From NCBI GenBank assembly GCA_031271175.1, contig JAISWE010000006.1:1-48029 (forward strand): a DNA stretch of 48,029 bases, read 5' to 3'. The notes beneath the pieces are model-generated. The model had not been told where the DNA came from, did not search any database, and worked only from the letters and a program-made list of their open reading frames with translations. Shown here piece after piece: positions 37,094 through 47,290 of the stretch. Position 1 is the first letter of the stretch, and each line of letters opens with the position of its first letter. The DNA is from Bacteroidales bacterium. GTDB taxonomy: Bacteria; Bacteroidota; Bacteroidia; Bacteroidales; UBA4181. Both the position numbers and the translations under genes were made by a program.

Positions 37094-39070
37094 GTGATTT
37101 TTTTGATTCTTTTTTCTGTTGCGGCATTGCTTTCCGTCATTGTCATACCGCTGGTTCCCTGTCGGTTTAAGGGTTATGTCGCGCTGGCGATTTCGGTGTG
37201 GATAGCAGCCGGTTCGTCGTGGCTGGCCATTGAAGCCCTGATGGCTCAGGGAGAGAGCGTTACGCTGGTGAGCAGTTTCATCTGGGGGCGCGTTACCTTT
37301 GCTGCAGATGAGCTTTCGGCATGGTTTATCCTGGTGATCAACCTGACGGTTTTACCGGCGACGGGCTATTCGTCCGGTTATTTCCGCGGATACACCCAGC
37401 CGGCCAATCTCAGCCTTCATTATGTGATGCTGGTGTGGATGCATCTGGCTTTGTGCATGGTGTGCCTGGTACAAAACGGGCTGGCGTTTGTTTTTATATG
37501 GGAGATGATGACGCTTGCGTCGTTTTTGCTGGTTATCTTTGAGAGCCGGCAGCGGAACATACTGCAGGCGGGGATTAATTATCTGGTGCAGATGCATGTT
37601 TCCGTCATTTTCCTGCTGGTCGCCTTTTTGGTGGTGCATGAAAGCGAAGGCGGATTTGAATTTGCCGACATCGGCGCCTATTTTGCCACCCACAGCAACT
37701 GGCCGCTGTTCCTTTTGTTTTTTGCCGGTTTCGGATTTAAGGCAGGTATTGTTCCGTTGCATACATGGCTTCCCCATGCTCATCCGGCAGCTCCTCCGCA
37801 CGTGTCGGGCATCATGTCGGGGGTGATTGTGAAAATGGGAATTTACGGTATTTTCCGGATGGCAGGCTACCTGTGTTCCGACTTGCTGCTGATCGGCAAC
37901 CTGGTATTGATCGTCGGGATGCTTACCGGCATTTACGGGATTCTCCACGCCTCCCTGCAAAGGGATATCAAGCGGCTGTTAGCGTATTGCACAGTGGAGA
38001 ACGTGGGAATTATCCTGATGGGAATGGGTTTGGGGCTTGTGGGGCAACATGCTGGCAACAGCCTGCTGATGCTGGCGGGATACGGAAGCGCCCTGTTCCA
38101 TGTGCTGAACCATGCCCTGTCAAAAGGGCTGCTTTTCCTGTGCGCCGGAACGGTTTGTCATGCCCTGCATACCCGCAATATGGACAAGATGGGCGGGCTG
38201 TTCCGGCTAATGCCTCATTCGGCGGTACTTTTCCTGACAGGAGCGCTGGCCATCGCAGGTTTACCGCCTCTTAACGGTTTCCTCTCCGAGTTTGTCCTGT
38301 TTTTCGGCCTGGTGAAAGGTATTATGGCATTCGATGTTACCGAAAGTATCGTCATTGTGATGGCATTGGCGGCCATTGCCGTTATCGGGGGACTTTCCAT
38401 GCTGACCTTTGCCAAATCGTTCGGGATCATGTTCCTGGGCAAGCCCCGCACTCCGCCTCCTTTTCCTCACGAAGCGGCGGCCATGCGCTTTTCCTGTTAC
38501 GTGCCGGCAGCGCTGGCCGTGCTGGTGGCGCTGGCGCCGCTGGCTGTTTTCGGTTTTGTTGCGGATGTTGCCGCCTCGTCGTTTCTCATTCCCCGCGCTT
38601 CTGCGGACGCGGCAGCTCTCGGCAGGCTGTTGCAGCAAATCAGCCTGATGATGGTCATGTTTGCATCGCTGGTGCTGTTCCTTGTTGCCGTCCGCAGGCT
38701 CATTACCATGCGGCTGCCTGTGCGGCTGGATGATACGTGGGGATGCGGCAGTCCCAGCTCCAGCAGCCGCATGCAATATACCGGCGGCTCATTTGCCAAG
38801 CCCGTAGGCAAACTTTTCGGATCGCTGGTTCCCTTTCGGAAAAAATATCACCGCATGGCCGACAATGTCCTCTTCCCGGATGCCGCACGCTACGACTATG
38901 CTTACGGCGATTGGGTGGAAACGGCGATTTTTGCTCCCGTAAAAAAATGGCTGAAGCGTTTCTCCTCGGTTTCGCTCCATATACAGGACGGACGCCTGCA
39001 ATGGTACATTCTTTACGGGCTGCTTTTCATTCTTGCCGTCATTCTGCTGACATGGATGAAAGTGTTATAA
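37094..39070 (+). CDS. HyfB/HycC-like proton-conducting membrane subunit (NuoL/Mrp antiporter family)
   Basis: FIWEMMTLASFLLVIFE, KAGIVPLHTWLPHAHPAAPPHVSGIMSGVIVKMGIYG, LLAYCTVENVGIILMG, C-terminal TWGCGSPSSSSRMQYTGGSFAKP. Start uncertain: ORF track says 37022, but a TATTTTTG -7 box lies at about 37068; GTG 37094 or TTG 37088 are alternatives. Confidence 0.85.
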   Translation: MIFLILFSVAALLSVIVIPLVPCRFKGYVALAISVWIAAGSSWLAIEALMAQGESVTLVSSFIWGRVTFAADELSAWFILVINLTVLPATGYSSGYFRGYTQPANLSLHYVMLVWMHLALCMVCLVQNGLAFVFIWEMMTLASFLLVIFESRQRNILQAGINYLVQMHVSVIFLLVAFLVVHESEGGFEFADIGAYFATHSNWPLFLLFFAGFGFKAGIVPLHTWLPHAHPAAPPHVSGIMSGVIVKMGIYGIFRMAGYLCSDLLLIGNLVLIVGMLTGIYGILHASLQRDIKRLLAYCTVENVGIILMGMGLGLVGQHAGNSLLMLAGYGSALFHVLNHALSKGLLFLCAGTVCHALHTRNMDKMGGLFRLMPHSAVLFLTGALAIAGLPPLNGFLSEFVLFFGLVKGIMAFDVTESIVIVMALAAIAVIGGLSMLTFAKSFGIMFLGKPRTPPPFPHEAAAMRFSCYVPAALAVLVALAPLAVFGFVADVAASSFLIPRASADAAALGRLLQQISLMMVMFASLVLFLVAVRRLITMRLPVRLDDTWGCGSPSSSSRMQYTGGSFAKPVGKLFGSLVPFRKKYHRMADNVLFPDAARYDYAYGDWVETAIFAPVKKWLKRFSSVSLHIQDGRLQWYILYGLLFILAVILLTWMKVL

Positions 39071-41002
39071 GAATTTTTCTTTGATGATTTTCCGCACATA
39101 CCGGTCTTTCCCGTTGATAACATAGAGCAGATACACGCCTGCGGGCAGGTTGCTTGTGGGCAGGGACGCCGTTGTTCCGTATGCCGCTGTTTCGGGCAAT
39201 ACGTCTTTTCCCTGCAAGTTCGTCAATCGAAGCCTGCATTTGCGGAGGGGCGCCTCTGCAAATGCGACGGCCAGCTCCTGTCCCCTTTTGATATAGGCGT
39301 TGCAGCGTACAAAACGGTCATCGGTCGGGAGGTCTTTCACAAAATCCATGCTCCGCAATTCTTTTAACAGGTGATCGTCGGGATCGACGGTAATACTGTT
39401 CACCCGATCCACCGGCAGCACAAAGTTTTCGCGGTGGCTGCGGACGGGAAGCCGCACCGTTGTATCGGCGCCGTTGAGTCTGTGCAGCCTGCATTCCAGA
39501 TCAACCGTAAACAAGGGGGTGACGGGAGAAGAGCCGGTGTGTTCCACCAGCAGTTCGAGTTGTCCGTTACCTGTTTTTGCGGAAATGTCGAAAACGGGAA
39601 ATCCTTCACCGAAATACCACTGCTGGAAGAAGTCGCCGAAATCGATACCGGTCTGTTCTTCCGCGAAAAGCCGGAAATCCGAAGCCGAGGCCGTTGCAAA
39701 AGCATATTTTTTGAGGAATCCGTTCAGGACGGCAAAGAATTTACGGTCGTCGCCGATGATTTGCCGGATCTGATGCACCAACGCCGCTCCCTTTTTGTAG
39801 GTGAGGCGTATGTCGAAAAGACGCCACTGGTCGCCGACCGATTCCTTCGGCACAAATACCGATCCGGATTTTGCCCTTGCCGCCATGACGTGCGCCTGCC
39901 TCATCCACCGGATGGCCGCCTCTTTCGAGTCGAGATATTCCAGCGCCAGGTATTCGCTATAGCTGGCAAATCCTTCGTTGATCCATATATCCTGGAAAGA
40001 GGCGCAAGTCACCAGGTTGCCGAACCACTGGTGCGCCAATTCGTGCGCTACCAGCAGCACCGCAAATTCGGACAGGGTGGTCATCGTTTGGTGTTCCATC
40101 CCGCCTCCCATCGGCGCCACACAGTGCCCGTATTTTTCTTCCGCAAAGGGATAGTCCGAATACAAGTCGGAAAACAGCTCTATCAGCGCGGCGGTGGTGT
40201 CAATGACAGCCTTGTTCTTTTGGAGGTAATCCGCCCTGTTGTATATATAATTCTGTATTTTGACCGGTTGCGCCGTGCCTTGGGGATGTGCATACTTAAT
40301 GTACTCCTGATAGTCCGACACGGCAAAGGAGATAAGGTAATAGGCTATGGGATAGTTTGTCTTCCATTCGTAGCGCAGTTTTTTCCCCGGCATCTCCCTC
40401 ACGCGGGCGAGGATTCCCGGCGCTCCCGCCTTCAAATGTGCGGGTACCGTGACAAACACATGTGCGGAATCGGCCTTGTCGGGCAGATACTGTTTGCAGG
40501 GAAACCAGCCGCGGGCATTGCAGGGTTCGGAAAGCGACCAGGTAACCGGCACCTTCCATGCATCCTCCCCCTGCGAAATAGGGTTGAAAAATTCGTTGTC
40601 CTGCGAAGGGCGGACTGCATAGCAAACCTTTAGGCGGTATGTCCTTCCCGCATGAAGGGGATGCAGCGCGTACAGGCAAGCGTTTTCCCTTTCGAACGCG
40701 ACAGGTTCCCCGTCTAAGTAAACAGAATCCACCTGCACGCCGGCATTCAGTTCTACCGTAAACCGTTGCAGTCCCGGTTTCTCGATTTCAGCCACTATTT
40801 CGGCATATCCCCTCACTTCGGTTGAGGTATTGTCCGCTTCGATATCAATCTTGTAGTACTTCACGTCATAATCATGATACCATTCCGGCACGGACAGGTA
40901 TGCTTCCGGCAGCTGGGCGACGACCGGCAGCGCTGTCCACCGGCAAAGAAACAAAATAACCGGCAACCACAAAAGCCGCCGGCCTGTTATTTTCATGTTC
41001 AT
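39065..41002 (-). CDS. M1 family metallopeptidase with T9SS type-A sorting domain
   Basis: HELAHQWFGNLVTCASFQDIWINEGFASY (HExxH-x18-E), GGGMEHQTMT; C-terminal CRLRLTNLQGKDVL...LPAGVYLLYVINGKDRYVRKIIKE type-A CTD. Confidence 0.93.
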   Translation of the reverse strand: MNMKITGRRLLWLPVILFLCRWTALPVVAQLPEAYLSVPEWYHDYDVKYYKIDIEADNTSTEVRGYAEIVAEIEKPGLQRFTVELNAGVQVDSVYLDGEPVAFERENACLYALHPLHAGRTYRLKVCYAVRPSQDNEFFNPISQGEDAWKVPVTWSLSEPCNARGWFPCKQYLPDKADSAHVFVTVPAHLKAGAPGILARVREMPGKKLRYEWKTNYPIAYYLISFAVSDYQEYIKYAHPQGTAQPVKIQNYIYNRADYLQKNKAVIDTTAALIELFSDLYSDYPFAEEKYGHCVAPMGGGMEHQTMTTLSEFAVLLVAHELAHQWFGNLVTCASFQDIWINEGFASYSEYLALEYLDSKEAAIRWMRQAHVMAARAKSGSVFVPKESVGDQWRLFDIRLTYKKGAALVHQIRQIIGDDRKFFAVLNGFLKKYAFATASASDFRLFAEEQTGIDFGDFFQQWYFGEGFPVFDISAKTGNGQLELLVEHTGSSPVTPLFTVDLECRLHRLNGADTTVRLPVRSHRENFVLPVDRVNSITVDPDDHLLKELRSMDFVKDLPTDDRFVRCNAYIKRGQELAVAFAEAPLRKCRLRLTNLQGKDVLPETAAYGTTASLPTSNLPAGVYLLYVINGKDRYVRKIIKEKFL

Positions 41003-41004
41003 CC

Positions 41005-41601
41005 CTATATCCCTGCTTTCAGGGCTTCCTTGATCAGTTCTTCCACTGTGGCGGATGGCCGCGATGCAAGGATCCTGTCCAGCGCTTTCTCTACCGATAC
41101 TTTTGTAAAACCCAGGTTTACCAGCGCCGACGAAGCTTCTTCCTTCGAGGAACCGGCCGCCGGCAGGAACTGGTCGCCGCCTGCGCCGGCCATGCCGATC
41201 TTGTCTTTCAAATCCACAATGATCCTCTGCGCCGTTTTCAAACCGATCCCCTTCACATTTTTCAGCACGCCGGCATTGCCTTCCGCAATGGCTTTCCGCA
41301 ATTCTTCCGCCGACAGCGAGGATAGGATCATCCGCGCCGTACCGGCGCCAACACCCGATACCGTAATCAGCAGACGGAACAGCGAACGCTCTTCCTTACC
41401 GGAAAAACCGTAGAACAGTTCGGCATCCTCACGCACTACCTGATGCAAATAGAGTTTACACATTTTTTCGCTCCCAAGGAAAGGTTGCAGGGCAGTAAAC
41501 GTATTCAGCGAAATGTGAAGCAAATACCCAAAACCGCCCGTTTGAACGGTAGCCGATATGGGATCCAGTTCCGCCAAACGGCCTTCGATAAAATCGTACA
41601 T
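41005..41601 (-). CDS. ruvA: Holliday junction branch migration protein RuvA
   Basis: MYDFIEGRLAELDPISATVQTGGFGYLLHIS, LITVSGVGAGTARMILSS, VKGIGLKTAQRIIVDLKDKI. Confidence 0.96.
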   Translation of the reverse strand: MYDFIEGRLAELDPISATVQTGGFGYLLHISLNTFTALQPFLGSEKMCKLYLHQVVREDAELFYGFSGKEERSLFRLLITVSGVGAGTARMILSSLSAEELRKAIAEGNAGVLKNVKGIGLKTAQRIIVDLKDKIGMAGAGGDQFLPAAGSSKEEASSALVNLGFTKVSVEKALDRILASRPSATVEELIKEALKAGI

Positions 41602-41608
41602 AAGGGAT

Positions 41609-41785
41609 TTAGCTTAATTCTTCCAATATTTCCTGTATTACCGACTGGCATCCACCGCAACCGGTACCGGCGGCGGTGGCTTCGCCGACTTCCTCCACCG
41701 TTTTCAGCCCGCCTGCCTTGATGGCTTCCATGATTTCTCCACGGGTGACACTCATACAGTGACAAACTGTTTCATTAGCATCCAT
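41609..41785 (-). CDS. BFD-like [2Fe-2S]-binding protein (58 aa)
   Basis: My reverse-strand translation: MDANETVCHCMSVTRGEIMEAIKAGGLKTVEEVGEATAAGTGCGGCQSVIQEILEELS*; CxC...CxxC Fe-S ligands. Below the ORF-track length cutoff. Confidence 0.88.
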   Translation of the reverse strand: MDANETVCHCMSVTRGEIMEAIKAGGLKTVEEVGEATAAGTGCGGCQSVIQEILEELS

Positions 41786-42139
41786 ATTTTTATGTTTTTA
41801 TTGAATTTGACATTAATTTTATGCAAAGTTAGCATTAAATTCTCAATTAAACAAATGGATAAAAATTAAGTCGTGCAGCGACCGCAGTTCGTACATCAAA
41901 AAAAGCTAAACCCGATTTTTCGTACATTTTGTTGAAGCCTTGATGCGCGGCGAAACCGACGACTTGCAGGCAGCAGTTCGATTTGTTGGAACAGCAAATG
42001 GCATTATACCTTGACGAGATGCAAAAACTTTGTGATGATCACTATAGGGAAGAATTTATAAGGGAAAGATACTCATTTTTTTTCTAATTGCCAAATTTTT
42101 ATTTTTTCTCAGCCGACAAAGATCACACTTTTTGTTCCT

Positions 42140-43336
42140 CTATTTTCTCAGGGGTTTCACATGCGGGAGAAAAACGGCTGCGAGACCTGTCAGGGGGATA
42201 TATGCGCAAATTTTATAGACATATTCCAATCCGTTCATATCGGCGACATAGCCGAGTATGGCTGCCGCAATCCCTGCAATACCGAATGCAAGTCCAAAGA
42301 AAAGGCCGGAAATCAGTCCCACTTTGGTGGGAAGCAACTCCTGCGCATATACGAGTATGGCCGAAAACGCCGACGAGAGAATGATACCGATCATTATGCT
42401 GAGGATACATGTCCACATAAGATTTGCATAGGGCATCATCAGTGAAAACGGCGCTGTTCCGAGAATGGAAAACCAGATGACCCACTTGCGACCGAACTTG
42501 TCGCCGATGGGGCCTCCCAAGAAGGTCCCTGCCGCAGAAGCCAGCAGGTAGGCAAAGAGGAAAATCTGCGATTCCCGGTTGGTGAGGCCGAACTTTTCTA
42601 TCAGATAGAAGGTATAAAAACTGCTCAAACTTGCAGAGTAGGCATGTTTGGAAAACATCAGCGTCAAAAGGACGAACAGCGAGAAATAGATTTTCTTTTT
42701 GGACAACCGTACCCGGTGGATCACTGCCTTGGGAAGCTCTCCCGTTCTCGCCGACCTGATCCGATTCCCGTACCACCGCACAACAGGCGCTTTGGTGAAC
42801 AGAGAGATAACGGCAATGCCTGCCAGCACTACGATATATCGTTGTCCGTAGGGCGTCACAATAGCCGCAGCCAGCAACGGGCCGATCGCTCCGCCGAGAT
42901 TGCCGCCTACTTGGAAAATGGACTGTGCCAGCCCGTGCCTGCCGCCCGAAGCGTAGTGTGTCAAGCGCGATGCTTCGGGATGAATGACGGATGACCCCAG
43001 CCCGATGAAGGCTACCGATAGCATCACCCAGTGAATGGAGGAGGCAAAAGCCAGAAGCGTCAGGCCGATCATCGTGGAAGTAGTTCCTGCGCCCAGGTAC
43101 CACGGTTTGGGGTATTTGTCGAATATAATTCCCGCCACGGGCTGGAATACGGATGCGCATATCTGATACACGAAGACAATCAGGCCGATCTGTCCGAACG
43201 TGAGGGAAAGATGGTCTCTGATAACGGGATATGCCGCCGAAACAGCAGACTGAAAGGCATCGTTAAACAGATGTGCCAAGCTCAGGTACAAAAGAATGGA
43301 AAGGGATGTCCCCGTATGTTGTGATGATACTTTCAC
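42140..43336 (-). CDS. MFS transporter, fosmidomycin-resistance (Fsr)-like
   Basis: ILLYLSLAHLFNDAFQSAVSAAYPVIRDHLSLTFGQIGLIVFVYQICASVFQPVAG...GLGSSVIHPEASR...GGNLGGAIGPLLAA. Upstream ORF extension to 43486 runs into the glpD promoter, so the GTG near 43336 is preferred. Confidence 0.85.
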   Translation of the reverse strand: MKVSSQHTGTSLSILLYLSLAHLFNDAFQSAVSAAYPVIRDHLSLTFGQIGLIVFVYQICASVFQPVAGIIFDKYPKPWYLGAGTTSTMIGLTLLAFASSIHWVMLSVAFIGLGSSVIHPEASRLTHYASGGRHGLAQSIFQVGGNLGGAIGPLLAAAIVTPYGQRYIVVLAGIAVISLFTKAPVVRWYGNRIRSARTGELPKAVIHRVRLSKKKIYFSLFVLLTLMFSKHAYSASLSSFYTFYLIEKFGLTNRESQIFLFAYLLASAAGTFLGGPIGDKFGRKWVIWFSILGTAPFSLMMPYANLMWTCILSIMIGIILSSAFSAILVYAQELLPTKVGLISGLFFGLAFGIAGIAAAILGYVADMNGLEYVYKICAYIPLTGLAAVFLPHVKPLRK

Positions 43337-43441
43337 AGGTATTTTGTTTTTCCCATACCTATCAAAAAAAGTGCCTAAGACATTAAAATGCGTTTGCCAC
43401 GGTAAAAAAATCGTTTTTTTTGCTTTTTTATTTTTTTTTAT

Positions 43442-43449
43442 TACTTTTG
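43442..43449 (+). promoter_or_regulatory. TACTTTTG -7 promoter box for glpD
   Basis: TAnnTTTG match 36 nt before the ATG at 43485. Confidence 0.5.
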
Positions 43450-43484
43450 TGCGATATTTAGATATAAATTCGTTTTTACACATC

Positions 43485-45053
43485 ATGATACGTGAAGACC
43501 ATATTCAACAATTAAAATCCGGCGCGGATGCGTGGGATTTTATTGTTATCGGCGGCGGCGCTACGGGTTTGGGTATTGCCGTCGATGCGGCGGCAAGAGG
43601 TTTTAAAACCGTGCTTTTGGAACAGTCCGATTATGCCAAATCGACCTCCTGCCGGAGTACCAAACTGGTACACGGAGGCGTTCGCTACCTGCAAAAAGGC
43701 GATGTATCACTGGTGAGAGAAGCCCTTCGGGAACGCGGAAGGCTAAGAAGAAATGCGCCTCATCTGGTCAAGGATCAACGGTTCATTATCGCCAACTACC
43801 GCTGGTGGGAACAGCCATTCTACACTGTAGGATTGATGGCGTATGACCTTCTGGCGGGCAAACTCGGTTTAGGGCGTTCGCTTCCGATAAGCAGACAGAA
43901 AGTGATTCTTTCCATACCGCAAATTATCCGCCAGAAGCTTCGCGGCGGCGTGGCATATCATGACGGACAATTCGACGATGCGCGGCTGGCCGTCAATCTG
44001 ATGCAAACCGCTACCGAAAAAGGAGCGGTGACGGTCAATTACGCAAAAGTAATCCGGCTGCTGAAAGAAAACGGTAGAATAACCGGCGTAACCGTACGCG
44101 ACGAAACGAACGGAGAATCATTCGAACTGAAAGGACATTGCATTGTCAATGCTACCGGTATTTTTGTGGACGAAATTATCCGGATGGACGACTGCGAAAA
44201 GGAACCGCTGGTACGTCCCAGTCAGGGAATTCATCTGGTAGTGGATGCCTCGTTTCTGGGCGGCAACGATGCCATCATGGTGCCGAAAACCAGCGACGGC
44301 CGCGTGCTGTTTGGCGTTCCGTGGCACAACAGGGTCATACTCGGTACCACCGATACGCCGGTGGATGAATTTGTATTGGAACCGCGGCCCATGGAAAAAG
44401 AAGTGGACTTTGTTCTACACACCGCCGCCCAATACCTGACGCGACCGCCCAAAAGAGAAGACGTGCTTTGCGTATTCGCAGGCTTAAGACCGCTGGCAGC
44501 GCCGAAAAAGAATACAATTGAAAGAAAAACGAAAGAAATATCTCGCAGCCATAAACTCATTGTTTCCGATTCGGGATTGATTACCATTACCGGCGGAAAA
44601 TGGACTACCTACCGGCAAATGGCGCAGGAAACCGTCGATCTGGCTATCAGGAAAGCCGGACTCCCGCTGAAAAAATGCGCAACAAAGGAAATGAAAATAC
44701 ACGGCTACCAAAAGACCACCGACCGGTGCAACTGGTTGTCCGTATATGGCAGCGACGGAGACAAAATACTTTCCTTGCAGGCGGAAAAACCGGAATATGC
44801 CGAAATCCTGCATCCCGCTTTCGATTTCACGGTAGCGGAAGTAGTGTGGGCGGTACGGGAAGAAATGGCGCAAACGGTAGATGACGTACTGGCGCGACGA
44901 ATGAGAGCGCTCTACCTCGATGCACGCGCTTCCATAACGATGGCGCCGAAAGTGGCAACCATTATGGCGCAGGAATTGGGTAAAAACGAAACATGGGCGA
45001 AAGCTCAAACGGAAGAATATGTTTCAATCGCAAAAGGATACCTGTTGAATTGA
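43485..45053 (+). CDS. glpD: glycerol-3-phosphate dehydrogenase/oxidase (FAD-dependent)
   Basis: FIVIGGGATGLGIAVDAAARGFKTVLLEQSDYAKSTSCRSTKLVHGGVRYL; ITGGKWTTYRQMAQ. Confidence 0.95.
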   Translation: MIREDHIQQLKSGADAWDFIVIGGGATGLGIAVDAAARGFKTVLLEQSDYAKSTSCRSTKLVHGGVRYLQKGDVSLVREALRERGRLRRNAPHLVKDQRFIIANYRWWEQPFYTVGLMAYDLLAGKLGLGRSLPISRQKVILSIPQIIRQKLRGGVAYHDGQFDDARLAVNLMQTATEKGAVTVNYAKVIRLLKENGRITGVTVRDETNGESFELKGHCIVNATGIFVDEIIRMDDCEKEPLVRPSQGIHLVVDASFLGGNDAIMVPKTSDGRVLFGVPWHNRVILGTTDTPVDEFVLEPRPMEKEVDFVLHTAAQYLTRPPKREDVLCVFAGLRPLAAPKKNTIERKTKEISRSHKLIVSDSGLITITGGKWTTYRQMAQETVDLAIRKAGLPLKKCATKEMKIHGYQKTTDRCNWLSVYGSDGDKILSLQAEKPEYAEILHPAFDFTVAEVVWAVREEMAQTVDDVLARRMRALYLDARASITMAPKVATIMAQELGKNETWAKAQTEEYVSIAKGYLLN

Positions 45054-45087
45054 AAAGTGTTCCGAATAGAGCGGCTAAAATAGCCCG

Positions 45088-46968
45088 TCATTTCCTTTTT
45101 TTGGCATTGGCTCTTGCCTGCGCTCGCTGTTGTTTTTGCAGTTCATCCAGCCGTTGCTGAAACCGCGACTTTTTCACCGGCTTGGCGCTGTTGGCATGCA
45201 ATTTTTGCAACAGTTTCTTTTCATCAATGCCGCGTTTGAAAATCTCGTTTTGTGTGATGGTAATCACGTTAGCGATGAAATAATAATAAGTCAGGCCTGC
45301 CGAATAGTTATTGAGGAAAAACATGAACATCACCGGCATGATATACATCATGGTCTTCATGCCCGGCATGGCGGAAGTATCGGTTTGTCCGCTGCTCATG
45401 CGCATACTGAAGACGGTTGCCACTGTCATCAGTATGGTAAACAGGCTGATATGGTCGCCATAGAAAGGGATGGTAAACGGCAAATTGAGAATGGAATCGT
45501 AGGTGGACAGGTCTTCGGCCCACAGGAAGGACTGTTGCCTCAGTTCGATGGACGAGGGGAAAAAACGGAACATGGCCAACAGGATGGGCATCTGCAAAAG
45601 CATGGGGAGACAGCCGCCCATAGGGCTGACGCCTGCTTTCCGGTACAGCGCCATCACAGCCTGCTGGCGTTCCATCGCTTTTTCCTTCGGAATGCGGTGG
45701 TTGATTTCGTCGATTTGCGGTTTTAATACCCGCATCTTGGCGGAAGACATGAACGATTTGAAAGTCAACGGAAGCAGGCCGGCCTTGATGATAATGGTCA
45801 TCAGCAGGATGATCAGGCCATAATTACCGATGAAGCTGCCAAGCCAGTCGAACAGCGGAATAATGATAAAGCGGTTGATCCACCGGATAATGCTCTTTCC
45901 CAGCGGCACCATCTGTTCCAGTCCGAGGTCGTATCTTTTGAGTGTATTGTAATGATTCGGGCCGAAATAGAGGCTCATGGGAATGGTTTGCGTTGTTTGC
46001 CGGCTGTTTAGTTCTATTCCGACGGCAGCTTCGTACTGCTTGATGTACCGGTGCTGCGAAGCCGGCTTTTGCGATTTCATTTCGGCAGCAACGGACTGTC
46101 CGTGAAAAATCAGCGCCCATGAAAAAAACTGCTGTTTGAAGGAAATCCAGTTCAGATAACTCTCTTTCCTGGTTTCCATTTCTTTAGTGGCGCCCAGCTC
46201 TTTCACATTGTCGCCCGCCTTGTAGAACAGCGCCGTATAAGTGTTTTCGTTTTCCGCCCCTTTTTCCTGACGGGGAGAATATGCCTGCCACTGAAAGTCA
46301 ATCATGGTTTGGTTCGAGGCAATCAGTTTATTCATGTTGACCATATTAACGTCGAACTTCATCATATATTCTCCGGCTTTCATCGTATAGCAATATTCGA
46401 TATAGGCATCGTTTTCGGATTTGAGCCGCATTTTCAGCGTGACGGAATCGTCCGAAAGGCGTATTTCACTGCGGCTGTCGGAGGGTTCGAAGAAAAGCCG
46501 GTGGGTGGAGATACTCCGGTTGTTGGAGAAAAAGTTGAATCCGAAGACGGTGGAATCACCGTTGAACAGGATGAGCGGAGTTTGGTCGTAACGTTTGTAG
46601 TTTTTCAGTTCTACCGAATAAGGACGGCCTCCTTTGGTGGAAAAAGTGACTTTCATCAGGTCGTTTTCCATGGTAATAAAGCGGTTTTCGCCTTGGGCTG
46701 CACCGGCAAAAGCGCCGAACAATTCCTTCATTTGTTGCTTCCGGACAGTGTCGGCTGTCGTGGTGTCAGGCGCAAAAAGGATACTTTCCTGTTCCGCTTT
46801 CCTGTGTTCTTCGGCCAAACGCTCTTGTGCCGCCCTGTTTAGCACAGCAATAGAATCGCGTCTGTGCTGCATCCGTTCCAGTTCTTCTTTCGACGGACGG
46901 TTCCAAATACTGTACCCCACCAATATCCCGATAATAAGTACTATTCCGATAATCGTATTTTTATCCAT
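45088..46968 (-). CDS. yidC: membrane protein insertase YidC
   Basis: MDKNTIIGIVLIIGILVGYSIW; GNYGLIILLMTIIIKAGLLPLTFKSFMSSAKMRVLKPQIDEI; GGCLPMLLQMPILLAMF. Confidence 0.96.
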   Translation of the reverse strand: MDKNTIIGIVLIIGILVGYSIWNRPSKEELERMQHRRDSIAVLNRAAQERLAEEHRKAEQESILFAPDTTTADTVRKQQMKELFGAFAGAAQGENRFITMENDLMKVTFSTKGGRPYSVELKNYKRYDQTPLILFNGDSTVFGFNFFSNNRSISTHRLFFEPSDSRSEIRLSDDSVTLKMRLKSENDAYIEYCYTMKAGEYMMKFDVNMVNMNKLIASNQTMIDFQWQAYSPRQEKGAENENTYTALFYKAGDNVKELGATKEMETRKESYLNWISFKQQFFSWALIFHGQSVAAEMKSQKPASQHRYIKQYEAAVGIELNSRQTTQTIPMSLYFGPNHYNTLKRYDLGLEQMVPLGKSIIRWINRFIIIPLFDWLGSFIGNYGLIILLMTIIIKAGLLPLTFKSFMSSAKMRVLKPQIDEINHRIPKEKAMERQQAVMALYRKAGVSPMGGCLPMLLQMPILLAMFRFFPSSIELRQQSFLWAEDLSTYDSILNLPFTIPFYGDHISLFTILMTVATVFSMRMSSGQTDTSAMPGMKTMMYIMPVMFMFFLNNYSAGLTYYYFIANVITITQNEIFKRGIDEKKLLQKLHANSAKPVKKSRFQQRLDELQKQQRAQARANAKKRK

Positions 46969-47290
46969 TCTGTTATACTCTATGTCTATTTATTTATGCA
47001 TTTACGGTGTATCTCCGTCCAACGGACGCACCATGTAAAAAACGGCAAAGGTATATGATAAAAATGACTTTTCCCACAAGGATTCGATTTTTATTCAAGG
47101 CCGACGCATTATATCCGATAGCTTCTGAAGCGTTGGATGCTCCGTTTTTCCGCACCGGCCACGCCGGTTGTTACGCCCGCATACACGGAAGCGTACTTCC
47201 GGCATGTATCCGGTACTTTTTGATACATGGCCTATTTAGATTCCTGACGATCATTCATGATTTACTCATTTAAGGAGTTATCATTACCGA

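Noticed and set aside
39371-40633. 420-aa antisense ORF over the M1 peptidase gene
   Set aside because: The opposite strand has an intact HExxH-x18-E peptidase; the antisense frame lacks recognisable motifs.
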